Assembly (NCBI RefSeq): GCF_014842915.1
Contig: NZ_JACYXI010000001.1
Location: 717,887 to 781,886, forward strand
Origin: Roseibium litorale
GTDB taxonomy: Bacteria; Pseudomonadota; Alphaproteobacteria; Rhizobiales; Stappiaceae
Reading direction: 5' to 3'
DNA: 64,000 nucleotides
How positions within the stretch are numbered: position 1 is the stretch's first letter; each line of letters starts with the position of its first letter. Below, piece after piece: positions 37,785-45,034 of this stretch. A model generated the notes under the pieces. That model made no database searches, had not been told where the DNA came from, and saw only the letters and a program-made list of their open reading frames with translations. The position numbers were made by a program, and so were the translations under genes.

Positions 37785-38204
37785 TCAGAAGATGCCATTT
37801 GCCTTTTGCAAGGTCCGCACATAGGTAACGATCTGAACAAGCTCATCATCGGTGACATCCGGCACCGGCGGCATGTTCCCGAATGGCCAGTGATGCGCCC
37901 TGACGCCACGCCTTGCGGCGATAACAAAGGCCATGTCGCCATGATGGTTCGGTTCATAAATCTTGTGAATCAGAGGGGGCGCAACACCATCCTGACCGGC
38001 GGCGTTCTTGCCATGACAGACCGCGCAATTGCCGTTGAAGGCAATCTCGCCTTCAGCCGCGGGACCTGAAAGCTCCGGCACTTTGACGGAGACGATCGGC
38101 ACCCCTGTCTTCCCTCCCTCCTGCGGCTGAGGTTTGACCAGATACCAAGCAGCACCGGCAGCAACAATCAACGCAGATACAATGACCAATCGGTTCAGGC
38201 GCAT
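37785..38204 (-). CDS. Membrane-anchored c-type cytochrome
   Basis: A protein of 139 residues with an N-terminal signal or anchor (LVIVSALIVAAGAAWYLV), heme site C60-A-V-C63-H64 and a plausible axial Met111 in FGNMPPVP. It is a class I cytochrome of the periplasmic face. Its start lies inside the end of the cueR gene (10-base overlap), so it is expressed from the copper-responsive cueR promoter. GVRAHHWPFGNMPPV with adjacent His and Met could also bind copper. Such CueR-linked cytochromes are common in Alphaproteobacteria, often with copper export or copper oxidase genes, which are absent here. Confidence 0.9.
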   Translation of the reverse strand: MRLNRLVIVSALIVAAGAAWYLVKPQPQEGGKTGVPIVSVKVPELSGPAAEGEIAFNGNCAVCHGKNAAGQDGVAPPLIHKIYEPNHHGDMAFVIAARRGVRAHHWPFGNMPPVPDVTDDELVQIVTYVRTLQKANGIF

Positions 38205-38590
38205 GGTCCCCCCGCAAGATCGTTGATAATCGGGCAGTCCGGACGCCGGTCTCCGTGGCAGGAATGCGCAAGAGCGCTCAAGGTCGCTTTCAGCTCCGTC
38301 AGTTCCTTGATCTTCTGATCGATCTCGTGAACCTTCGCCTCGGCGATGGCTTTCACATCTGCACTGGCCCGGTGCTTGTCGTCATAAAGAGACAGCAGCA
38401 GGCGGCACTCCTCAATGGTGAACCCGAGGCTGCGGGACCTTTGCAGAAACCGCAGGCGGTGCACGTCGATTGGCGAATAGTCACGGTAACCGTTCTCCGA
38501 ACGCAGAGGATTGATCAGGCCGATTTCCTCATAATAGCGGATGGTCTTGCGGGGCAATTTCGCTTGCTCCGCAGCGTCGCCAATGTTCAT
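38195..38590 (-). CDS. cueR: Copper-sensing MerR-family regulator
   Basis: A protein of 131 residues from ATG 38590, preceded by GGAGGTGGAGG. The MerR DNA-binding head is MNIGDAAEQAKLPRKTIRYYEEIGLI, followed by the dimerisation helix. The metal loop has C111 and C119 (CHGDRRPDC, C-x7-C), the spacing used by CueR to bind a single Cu(I) between two Cys; MerR itself and ZntR differ. A classic 19-bp-spaced promoter with dyad lies upstream at 38698-38728. The cytochrome c gene overlaps its 3' end. The function as copper-responsive activator is well supported. Confidence 0.92.
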   Translation of the reverse strand: MNIGDAAEQAKLPRKTIRYYEEIGLINPLRSENGYRDYSPIDVHRLRFLQRSRSLGFTIEECRLLLSLYDDKHRASADVKAIAEAKVHEIDQKIKELTELKATLSALAHSCHGDRRPDCPIINDLAGGPCA

Positions 38591-38697
38591 CCCTCCACCT
38601 CCTTTAAGAACCACTTCCGAGAGGCAGGACGAGTGGCCTCTCGCGGCAGCTGCGCGTTGCCGATGGGGTCCATCCCAGCCTCAGCGCAACTCATACA

Positions 38698-38728
38698 GTC
38701 ATAAAGGTTCCAGCAACCGGAAGGTCAA
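38698..38728 (-). promoter_or_regulatory. CueR-type promoter and operator
   Basis: On the minus strand, TTGACC (38723-38728) and TATGAC (38698-38703) are separated by 19 bp, the long spacer that MerR proteins untwist. The spacer contains the dyad ACCTTCCGG-N-GGAACCT type found at copper-responsive sites. It drives cueR and the cytochrome c gene. Confidence 0.88.
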
Positions 38729-38836
38729 GGCGTAGAAAGTCTGGCGCGCATCAAACCATCCTTCAAATACCAACGCCGTACCCGTGCGTTTAAGCAAAGC
38801 GGACGCGGCGTTCAGAACTGTATCCGTTCTGGAAGG

Positions 38837-39961
38837 TCAAGCAGCCGTGGCGCGGGCGGCCAGATCCTTCAGGAGAACGGCTTGCCCTGTGCGGGCGGAC
38901 TCCTGCGCTGCCATCCCCATCAGCACGGCCATGCTTCCATCCTGAACCGTCACTTCCGGAGCGGACTTCTGTCCTCGCACCACAGCCAGGAACCCTTCGT
39001 GCTGATAGAAGGTAGAACCGTTGTGGTCGCCTGCGGCCAGCAATTTCGGATCAACCGGAATTTCCAACACGCGCGGGCCTTTCGGATTGCGGGGGCTGAC
39101 AATGACCTGAGGCACGGGCGGCTCACCCAGGTGCTCCGGCCAGAACCGGCCCGGACCGGGAACCAGTGCTTCAATCTTACCCACTGGCCCAACAGCAGAG
39201 ATTTCCTCCTGATACCTTGCACCTTCTGCGAACATGCAAAGTTCAAGAAGCGCGCGGGCACCGTTTTCAAAATCAACGATCACATAACCATTATCGAGAA
39301 TATCCGGCGTCTCGCCGTCATAGCGCTCGTCCAGATGATTGGCGTTCTGCCCAGCAGAAGCCATCACCCGCACCGGATCCGATTTCAGGATGAAGCGCAT
39401 CAAGTCGAAGAAGTGGCAGCATTTCTCGACGAAGGTTCCGCCAGTATTGCGATTGAACCGGTTCCAGTTGCCGACTTTCTCCAGGAACGGAAACCGGTGT
39501 TCGCGGATCGTCAGCATCTTGATTCCACCAGTTGCTTGCTCTGCCTGCTCGACGAGAGCCGCCACGGGAGGCATGTAGCGGTATTCCATCGCCACCCAGA
39601 CCGGTGCCGGATAGCTGGCGCGGAACGCTTCGATCTTGGCCAGATCCGCCGGATCGGTAAAAAGCGGCTTTTCAACCAGCACCGGCAGCGGACGGGTGGC
39701 TCGGATTTCCTCAAGCTGTTCGGCATGGCGGAAATTGGGGCTGGCGATCAGAAGACAATCCAGCTCCTCGACCTTGAGCAACTCGGCAATCGAGGAGGTG
39801 AAGACCGCTTCGGGCGCCAGCTCACGCGCGGCAGCCGCCATCCCGGTATCCGGCTCGTAGATCGCGGCGACGCGGGTGCCCGGCAGCAGCGCAATATTGC
39901 GCAGATGCTCCTGCCCCATCATGCCGCAGCCGATGATGCCGTAATTCGTCAGTCCGGACAT
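38837..39961 (-). CDS. Gfo/Idh/MocA family protein, candidate NAD-dependent glycosidase (GH188-like)
   Basis: A protein of 374 residues with AGGAG before ATG 39961. The Rossmann motif IIGCGMMGQEHLRNIAL, LVEKPLFTDPADLAK and GTFVEKCCHFFDLMRF (catalytic His region) place it in the Gfo/Idh/MocA group. It lies 10 bases after a GntR regulator gene and is divergent from a monooxygenase/aldo-keto reductase/flavin reductase operon. Known: a family of NAD-dependent sulfoquinovosidases (SqgA, GH188) has this fold and is found beside sulfoquinovose genes. Inference: this protein may release sulfoquinovose from its glycosides. The alternative is a simple sugar dehydrogenase. EHRFPFLEKVGNWNRFNRN, rich in basic and aromatic residues, could form the sulfonate site. 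Confidence 0.75.
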   Translation of the reverse strand: MSGLTNYGIIGCGMMGQEHLRNIALLPGTRVAAIYEPDTGMAAAARELAPEAVFTSSIAELLKVEELDCLLIASPNFRHAEQLEEIRATRPLPVLVEKPLFTDPADLAKIEAFRASYPAPVWVAMEYRYMPPVAALVEQAEQATGGIKMLTIREHRFPFLEKVGNWNRFNRNTGGTFVEKCCHFFDLMRFILKSDPVRVMASAGQNANHLDERYDGETPDILDNGYVIVDFENGARALLELCMFAEGARYQEEISAVGPVGKIEALVPGPGRFWPEHLGEPPVPQVIVSPRNPKGPRVLEIPVDPKLLAAGDHNGSTFYQHEGFLAVVRGQKSAPEVTVQDGSMAVLMGMAAQESARTGQAVLLKDLAARATAA

Positions 39962-39971
39962 TTTTCACTCC

Positions 39972-40682
39972 TCATTTCAGGCGCTGCACATAGAGCGCCT
40001 TGTCCGTGTCGAACCATGTTTTGGAAAACTCGACGGGCTTGCCGCCGTCCGCCCAACTCAAGCGCTCAATATAGCCGGCGATGGTGCCAGGCTTCTTGCC
40101 AAAGGCCTCCGGCGCCCAGTCCGGCACGCTACCTATGCCCACCCGGTCCTCAGCACGGGTGATCCAGAAGCCCAGCTGCTTGCGGTAATAGTGATAGAGA
40201 GAATCGGAGAGCTGATCGGCCCGCACCTCACCAGCACCCGCATCCAGCCAGATCTCTTCCACGGCAATGGTAGTGTCATTCAGATAGCGCAGACGGCGCA
40301 CGCGCGAGCCTCTGGTCGAAGTGCCGAATGCAGGCAGTTCTTGAGGTTTCTCTACGGACTGCACATCCAGATTGTCCGCTCGCGGCAAGCCCCCGCCCTC
40401 CAGAAGCTCAAGCCGGAACATCGCATAGACACTGTCCGTCTGCGGTTGCTGGCGGATATAGTTTCCCGAGCCTTGGACCCGCTCCAAAAGCCCCTTGTGA
40501 GTCAATTCCGCCAAGGCCTTGCGCAGCGTTCCGACCGAGATACCGAGGCTGGCAGCCATGTCCCGTTCGGGTGGCAATCGTTCACCATCGATCAGGCGCC
40601 CAGCAGCAATATCACGGATCAGCAGCTCGCTGATCTGGACGTAGATCGGCAGTGCATTCGGGTTCTGAACTCGGCCTGTCAT
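39972..40682 (-). CDS. GntR-family (HutC/UTRA type) regulator of the monooxygenase operon
   Basis: About 236 residues from ATG 40682 (a TTG at 40694 is an alternative). N-terminal winged helix: PIYVQISELLIRDIAAGRLIDGERLPPERDMAASLGISVGTLRKAL, then a UTRA effector domain with AVEEIWLDAGAGEV and PVEFSKTWFDTDKALYVQR. Such regulators bind a sugar or sugar acid and release DNA. It heads the leftward regulator/Gfo-Idh-MocA operon and is divergent from the monooxygenase operon; control of both through the 100-base shared region is likely. Confidence 0.9.
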   Translation of the reverse strand: MTGRVQNPNALPIYVQISELLIRDIAAGRLIDGERLPPERDMAASLGISVGTLRKALAELTHKGLLERVQGSGNYIRQQPQTDSVYAMFRLELLEGGGLPRADNLDVQSVEKPQELPAFGTSTRGSRVRRLRYLNDTTIAVEEIWLDAGAGEVRADQLSDSLYHYYRKQLGFWITRAEDRVGIGSVPDWAPEAFGKKPGTIAGYIERLSWADGGKPVEFSKTWFDTDKALYVQRLK

Positions 40683-40721
40683 AGGGCGCGGCAACCTGTC
40701 ACCAGCAAAATTGATACACTA

Positions 40722-40735
40722 TTGATTTACATCAA
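40722..40735. promoter_or_regulatory. FNR-type box TTGAT-N4-ATCAA
   Basis: TTGATTTACATCAA matches exactly the consensus of Crp/Fnr-family regulators such as FnrL. It is centred about 57 bases before the monooxygenase start and 46 bases before the GntR start. A further TTGAT lies 11 bases upstream (40711). It could alternatively be the GntR operator. Confidence 0.55.
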
Positions 40736-40785
40736 GGCGAATGCTACGCAAGTGGAAATCACACTAAAAGCGTTGGGAGGAAGGA

Positions 40786-41940
40786 ATGACGATCGTCCCG
40801 GTAACATCCGCGGACCTTGATGCCGCCGAGGTGTCCTGGTTTGCCGCCTTGTGCTCGGATGACTACCAGTTCCTGGGCATTCCCGATGGTGACCTGCGCT
40901 CGTCCTGGGAGCATTGTTCAACAATCGTGAAGACTGCCGAAGAGCAGGGTTTCCGTAACATCCTGTGCCCATCCTCATATCAGGTTGGGCAGGACACCCT
41001 GTCCTTTGTTGCTGGCTGCGCGCCCATCACCAACCGCATCAACATGCTGGCAGCAGTCCGCTGCGGCGAAATGCAGCCGATCATGCTGGCCCGCACCATC
41101 GCGACCCTCGACCACATGCTGAAAGGCCGCCTGACCGTCAACATCATCAGCTCCGATTTTCCGGGAGAGAAGGCCGACAGCGCCTACCGCTATCAGAGGT
41201 CCCGTGAGGTCGTCGAGATCCTGAAACAGGCCTGGACGCAGGACGAAATCAATTACCAGGGTAAGGTCTATAACTTCAGCAGCCTCACCACAGACCCCGC
41301 CCGCCCCTACCAGACCGGCGGCCCCCTACTCTATTTCGGCGGCTACTCGCCGGATGCACTGGAACTGTGCGGCCAGCATTGCGACGTCTACTTGATGTGG
41401 CCGGAAAAGAAGGAAGAGCTGGCAGGGCGCATGCAGGCGGTCAACGCCGTTGCAGAGCGCTATGGCCGCACCCTCGACTACGGTCTGCGCGTTCACATGA
41501 TCGTCCGCGACACCGAGCAGGAAGCGCGGGACTACGCCGATTACATCGTCTCCAAGCTGGATGACGATTATGGCCGCGCCATCCGCGAACGGGCCCTTGA
41601 TGCTGGCTCGCTTGGCGTGAGCCACCAGGCCAAGAACCGCGAAATCGCGGACCAGTATGGCTATATCGAACCGAACCTTTGGACCGGTGTTGGCCGTGCC
41701 CGGTCGGGCTGCGGCGCAGCCCTTGTCGGCTCGACCGATCAGGTCATGTCGAAGATTGAGGAATACCAGAAGATGGGCATCCGGGCCTTTATCTTCTCCG
41801 GCTATCCGCATCTGGATGAAGCCCGCCATTTTGGCCGCCGCGTGCTGCCCAACCTGAAAACCTGCTCACTGCCCCATGCCTATGGCCGGGTTCCGGCAGA
41901 AATACCCGCAACACCCCTTGGAACTGGAGACCGCCGCTAA
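40786..41940 (+). CDS. LLM-class flavin-dependent monooxygenase, candidate sulfoquinovose monooxygenase (SmoC-like)
   Basis: A protein of 384 residues of the bacterial luciferase/SsuD fold. ALCSDDYQFLGIPDG, LLYFGGYSPDALELCGQHCDVYLMWPE, GLRVHMIVRDTEQEARDYAD and TGVGRARSGCGAALVGSTDQVMSKIEEY are typical of alkanesulfonate monooxygenases, which use FMNH2 and oxygen to split a C-S bond and release sulfite. Together with the next two genes (aldo-keto reductase, flavin reductase) it forms the enzyme set of the sulfo-SMO route for sulfoquinovose; the motifs resemble SmoC as I recall it. Another sulfonate is possible. GGGAGGAAGG precedes the ATG; the stop overlaps the next start by one base. Confidence 0.82.
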   Translation: MTIVPVTSADLDAAEVSWFAALCSDDYQFLGIPDGDLRSSWEHCSTIVKTAEEQGFRNILCPSSYQVGQDTLSFVAGCAPITNRINMLAAVRCGEMQPIMLARTIATLDHMLKGRLTVNIISSDFPGEKADSAYRYQRSREVVEILKQAWTQDEINYQGKVYNFSSLTTDPARPYQTGGPLLYFGGYSPDALELCGQHCDVYLMWPEKKEELAGRMQAVNAVAERYGRTLDYGLRVHMIVRDTEQEARDYADYIVSKLDDDYGRAIRERALDAGSLGVSHQAKNREIADQYGYIEPNLWTGVGRARSGCGAALVGSTDQVMSKIEEYQKMGIRAFIFSGYPHLDEARHFGRRVLPNLKTCSLPHAYGRVPAEIPATPLGTGDRR

Positions 41941-42830
41941 TGGACCGCATCAAACTGACACCCGATCTGGAGTTCAGCCGGCTGGTCTACGGCATGTGGC
42001 GCCTGAAGGATGACCCCGATACGTCACCTGCTCATGTGGAAGCCAAGATTCAGTCCTGCCTGGATCAGGGCATTACCACCTTCGATCAGGCCGATATTTA
42101 TGGCGGGTACCAGGCAGAAGCGGTCCTGGGCGGTGCGCTGAAAGCCAATCCGGCCCTGCGTCAGCGCATGGAAATCGTCACGAAGTGTGGCATCATCACC
42201 CAGGCCGGCCGTCACTCCGGCGCACGCGTGACCCATTACAACACGTCCCGTGAGCACATCGAAAGCGCGGTGAATACGTCCCTGTCCGAAATGGGCATCG
42301 ATCACATCGACCTGCTGCTGATCCACCGCCCGGATCCTTTCATGGATCACCATGAGACGGGCGCCGCCCTGGATGACCTGGTAAAATCGGGCAAGGTGTG
42401 CTCCGTTGGCGTTTCCAACTTCCGCCCATGGGATTGGGAGCTGCTGCAATCAGCCATGTCCTCGAAGCTGGCGACCAACCAGATCGAGATCAGCCTTGCC
42501 GAAATCCAGCCCTTTACCAATGGTGACCTTGCCTTCCATCAGCGCCTTGGCACGAAACTGATGGCGTGGTCACCGCTTGGCGGCGGCTCCCTGATGACCA
42601 ATGACGGCAAGCTGGGACATGTCATGGACGAATTTGCGTCCATCTTTGGTGTTGACCGGTCCGCAGTCGCCGTTGCTTTCCTCCTTGCCCATCCGGCGGG
42701 GCTTCTCCCTGTCCTGGGCACCAACAATCTGGAGCGCATCGGCAAGATCTCGGACGCCCTCAAGGTCAAGCTCGACCGGGAAGGCTGGTACCAGCTCTAC
42801 GAAGCAGCCCTTGGCAAAAAGGTTCCCTGA
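41940..42830 (+). CDS. Aldo-keto reductase, candidate 6-dehydroglucose reductase (SmoB-like)
   Basis: A protein of 296 residues. The aldo-keto reductase tetrad is present: Asp and Tyr in TTFDQADIYGGYQAE, Lys in IVTKCGI, His in LLLIHRPDP. The start LTPDLEFSRLVYGMWRLKDD and DTSPAHVEAKIQSCLDQGI resemble the YdhF group and SmoB, which reduces 6-oxo-glucose, formed after sulfite release from sulfoquinovose, to glucose. It overlaps its neighbours by one base on each side, so the three genes are translationally coupled. The exact substrate is inferred from context. Confidence 0.85.
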   Translation: MDRIKLTPDLEFSRLVYGMWRLKDDPDTSPAHVEAKIQSCLDQGITTFDQADIYGGYQAEAVLGGALKANPALRQRMEIVTKCGIITQAGRHSGARVTHYNTSREHIESAVNTSLSEMGIDHIDLLLIHRPDPFMDHHETGAALDDLVKSGKVCSVGVSNFRPWDWELLQSAMSSKLATNQIEISLAEIQPFTNGDLAFHQRLGTKLMAWSPLGGGSLMTNDGKLGHVMDEFASIFGVDRSAVAVAFLLAHPAGLLPVLGTNNLERIGKISDALKVKLDREGWYQLYEAALGKKVP

Positions 42831-43354
42831 TGACGATGCAGACACGCGATCTCCCGGTTTCCTTTGCTCCGGTTCAGGAAAACACACGCCTGTTGCGCGA
42901 CGCTTTCGGCCGGTTTGCAACCGGGGTGACCGTCGTGACTGCCCCCTCTCAGGACGGCCCGGTGGGTATCACCGCCAACAGCTTTTCCTCCGTCTCACTG
43001 GACCCGCCGCTGGTCCTGTGGGCGCCGGATAAAGGGTCCCGCCGCTTCCAGTATTTCGAAGCGGCGGAGCATTACGCGATCCATGTGCTCAGCCACGAGC
43101 AGGCCGCGCTTTGCGAGGGCTTTGCGCGCAATGCCCACGCCTTCGAGGCGCTGGACTTCGACCTGAACGCCCAAGGCGTGCCGCTGATCAGCAACTGTCT
43201 GGCCCGGTTCGAATGCGCGCGATTTGCAGCGTATGAGGGTGGCGATCATCTGATTGTTCTGGGCCGCGTCGAGAAGGCGGAAATGCGCGATGGCGACGCC
43301 TTGACCTTTTTTGCGGGAAAGCTGGGCCAGGTGCCTCTGCGGGCAGAAAACTGA
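42830..43354 (+). CDS. Flavin reductase, candidate partner of the monooxygenase (SmoA-like)
   Basis: A protein of 174 residues with the flavin reductase split barrel: LLRDAFGRFATGVTVVTA, GPVGITANSFSSVSLDPPLVLW and AIHVLSHEQAALCEGFAR. It supplies reduced FMN to the LLM monooxygenase encoded first in the operon, using NAD(P)H. It starts inside the stop region of the aldo-keto reductase gene (one-base overlap at 42830). The operon ends here; a 9-bp hairpin lies 47 bases downstream. Family identity is secure; the partner is inferred from the operon. Confidence 0.9.
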   Translation: MTMQTRDLPVSFAPVQENTRLLRDAFGRFATGVTVVTAPSQDGPVGITANSFSSVSLDPPLVLWAPDKGSRRFQYFEAAEHYAIHVLSHEQAALCEGFARNAHAFEALDFDLNAQGVPLISNCLARFECARFAAYEGGDHLIVLGRVEKAEMRDGDALTFFAGKLGQVPLRAEN

Positions 43355-43632
43355 GAGGAGCTTAAGCGCCGGGACCGCTCAAGGTCCGAGGAAAAAACCC
43401 GGTCCCTGCTCCCTGGCGGGGGGATTAGGTGCAGGGACCAGGCAGTTTGCAGGCTGAAGGGGAGGCATCCCTCGAAGACCGTCAGGTGTGTGAGCGGTAC
43501 AGCTCTGCAAGAGCTCCAGACAAGCGGGCCAGCAGGTGAGCCGCCAATCAATGTTCCTCATATGTTCTTTTCTTTAGTGGCTTGTCAAGCCGTCTTTGGA
43601 CCTGTGTGTCCCGCAAGCTGGTTGCTTGAACG
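43355..43632. terminator. Intergenic region with hairpin after the monooxygenase operon
   Basis: GGTCCCTGC (43401-43409) pairs perfectly with GCAGGGACC (43431-43439) around a 21-base loop. No T tract is visible directly behind it. The rest of the gap between the two convergent genes has no coding region that I can support. Confidence 0.4.
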
Positions 43633-44091
43633 TCAGTCTGAATGGACCGAGGCCCCAAGTTGCCGGGAAATGCTGCGGCAGACCTCCAGCAAAGCCTCGC
43701 GGCATTCATCTGCCGATTTGATCGACGTGCCCGAAAGCCGTTTGATGAAGGGAATGGTCAGGGCCGCAATCACCTTGCCAGAGAAGTCGCGGATCGGTGC
43801 AGAAATGTTCTGAACCCCTTCGATGGTGAGCGAAGCATTGCCGCAATTGCCCTTCTCACGCACATCGGCGAGCCCATCGATAAATTCCGTCCTGCGGTTG
43901 TCCGGGCCATCCGCCAGATCAAGCAGAGAGGCAAGCGCCCGCCCATCCATCCAGGCAGCGAGCACCCGGCCGGACGCCGTGTCGAACAAAGGAATCTGCG
44001 CGCCGAGCCGCACGGAGGTGATGTTGTTGTCCTGGCAATCGACCTGGGCAATCACCAGAACCTTGCCGGAATGAAGAATGGCAAGATGCAC
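43633..44091 (-). CDS. Stand-alone IclR-type effector-binding domain, no DNA-binding head
   Basis: A protein of 152 residues starting at GTG 44091, nine bases behind a full AGGAGG site. HLAILHSGKVLVIAQVDCQDN, IPLFDTASGRVLAAWMDG and GVQNISAPIRDFSGKVIAALTIPF are the C-terminal ligand domain of IclR regulators. The winged helix of about 90 residues that should precede it is absent; upstream lies only an 80-base gap and the FAH gene. It might be a truncated regulator kept as a sensor or antirepressor, or a decaying gene that retains a reading frame. The strong ribosome site speaks for expression. Confidence 0.78.
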   Translation of the reverse strand: MHLAILHSGKVLVIAQVDCQDNNITSVRLGAQIPLFDTASGRVLAAWMDGRALASLLDLADGPDNRRTEFIDGLADVREKGNCGNASLTIEGVQNISAPIRDFSGKVIAALTIPFIKRLSGTSIKSADECREALLEVCRSISRQLGASVHSD

Positions 44092-44120
44092 AAGAAGAAA
44101 CCTCCTTTGTCATCAACCTC

Positions 44121-44140
44121 GCCCGGCGTCTCCGCCGGGC
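44121..44140. other. Intercistronic hairpin
   Basis: GCCCGGCG (44121-44128) and CGCCGGGC (44133-44140) pair around a 4-base loop, between the FAH gene and the IclR-domain gene. The T-rich side faces the plus strand, so it is not a good terminator for these leftward genes; it may stabilise the upstream message. Confidence 0.55.
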
Positions 44141-44170
44141 TTTCAAAAAGCTTCTGTGTCCTTGGAACGA

Positions 44171-45010
44171 TCAGACGTCCTTGATGCAGACCTGCTTCTG
44201 TGTGCCGAGGTTCTGGATGCCCAGTTCGACCACATCGCCTTCCCTGAGGTAGACCGGCGGCTTCATGCCGAGGCCCACACCCGGAGGCGTACCGGTGGAA
44301 ATGATGTCGCCCGGCTGCAGCGTAAAGAACTGCGACAGATAGGAAATCAGGAACTTGACGCCATAGACCATCGTGCTGGTCGAGCCATCCTGATAGCGCT
44401 TGCCGTTGACTTCGAGCCACATATGCATGTTCTGCGGATCGCCAGCCTCATCCGGCGTTACCAGCCAGGGGCCGGTCGGGCCGAAATTGTCCGAGGACTT
44501 GCCCTTGGACCACTGACCAGAGCGCTCGATCTGATAGGCGCGCTCGGAGACGTCGTTGATCACGCAGTAACCGGCAACGTGATCGAGAGCATTTTCTTCG
44601 CTCACATATTTCGCGGCCTTGCCGATGACGAAGCCGAGTTCGACTTCCCAGTCGGTCTTCTCAGAACCGCGCGGAATGATGATCGGATCATTCGGACCGC
44701 AGATTGCCGAGGTATATTTCGCGAAGATCACCGGCTCCGGCGGAACCTCCATGCCGCTTTCGGCAGCGTGGTCGGAATAGTTGAGACCGATACAGATGAA
44801 CTTGCCCGTGCCGCCAACACAAGGACCGAGGCGCGGATTGCCTTCCACCACCGGCAGCTTGGACACATCGACCGACTTCAGTTCGTCCAGACGGGTCAGA
44901 ACATCGCCGGCGATATCCGGCACAACGCCGGACAGGTCGCGGATCTTGCCTTCGTCATCAAGAAGGCCCGGCTTTTCCGCACCCTTTTCGCCATAACGCA
45001 GAAATTTCAT
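44171..45010 (-). CDS. FAH-family diketo-acid hydrolase of a deoxyhexose pathway
   Basis: A protein of 279 residues (MKFLRYGEKGAEKPGLLDDEG). The FAH core shows FICIGLNYSDHAAESGMEVPPEPVIF, the metal-binding DWEVELGFVIG, GYCVINDVSERAYQ and GDIISTGTPPGVGLGMKPP, typical of acylpyruvate hydrolase and 2,4-diketo-3-deoxy-L-fuconate hydrolase. Such an enzyme splits the diketo acid to pyruvate and lactate. It follows the SDR gene by 24 bases on the same strand, and the two catalyse consecutive steps in the L-fucose/L-rhamnose diketo route. Substrate by context. Confidence 0.87.
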   Translation of the reverse strand: MKFLRYGEKGAEKPGLLDDEGKIRDLSGVVPDIAGDVLTRLDELKSVDVSKLPVVEGNPRLGPCVGGTGKFICIGLNYSDHAAESGMEVPPEPVIFAKYTSAICGPNDPIIIPRGSEKTDWEVELGFVIGKAAKYVSEENALDHVAGYCVINDVSERAYQIERSGQWSKGKSSDNFGPTGPWLVTPDEAGDPQNMHMWLEVNGKRYQDGSTSTMVYGVKFLISYLSQFFTLQPGDIISTGTPPGVGLGMKPPVYLREGDVVELGIQNLGTQKQVCIKDV

Positions 45011-45034
45011 GGATTTCTTTCCTTCAGATCAAAC

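Noticed and set aside
38882-40162. Plus-strand open frame (426 residues) across the Gfo/Idh/MocA and GntR genes
   Set aside because: Crosses two recognisable genes on the opposite strand and shows no motif.
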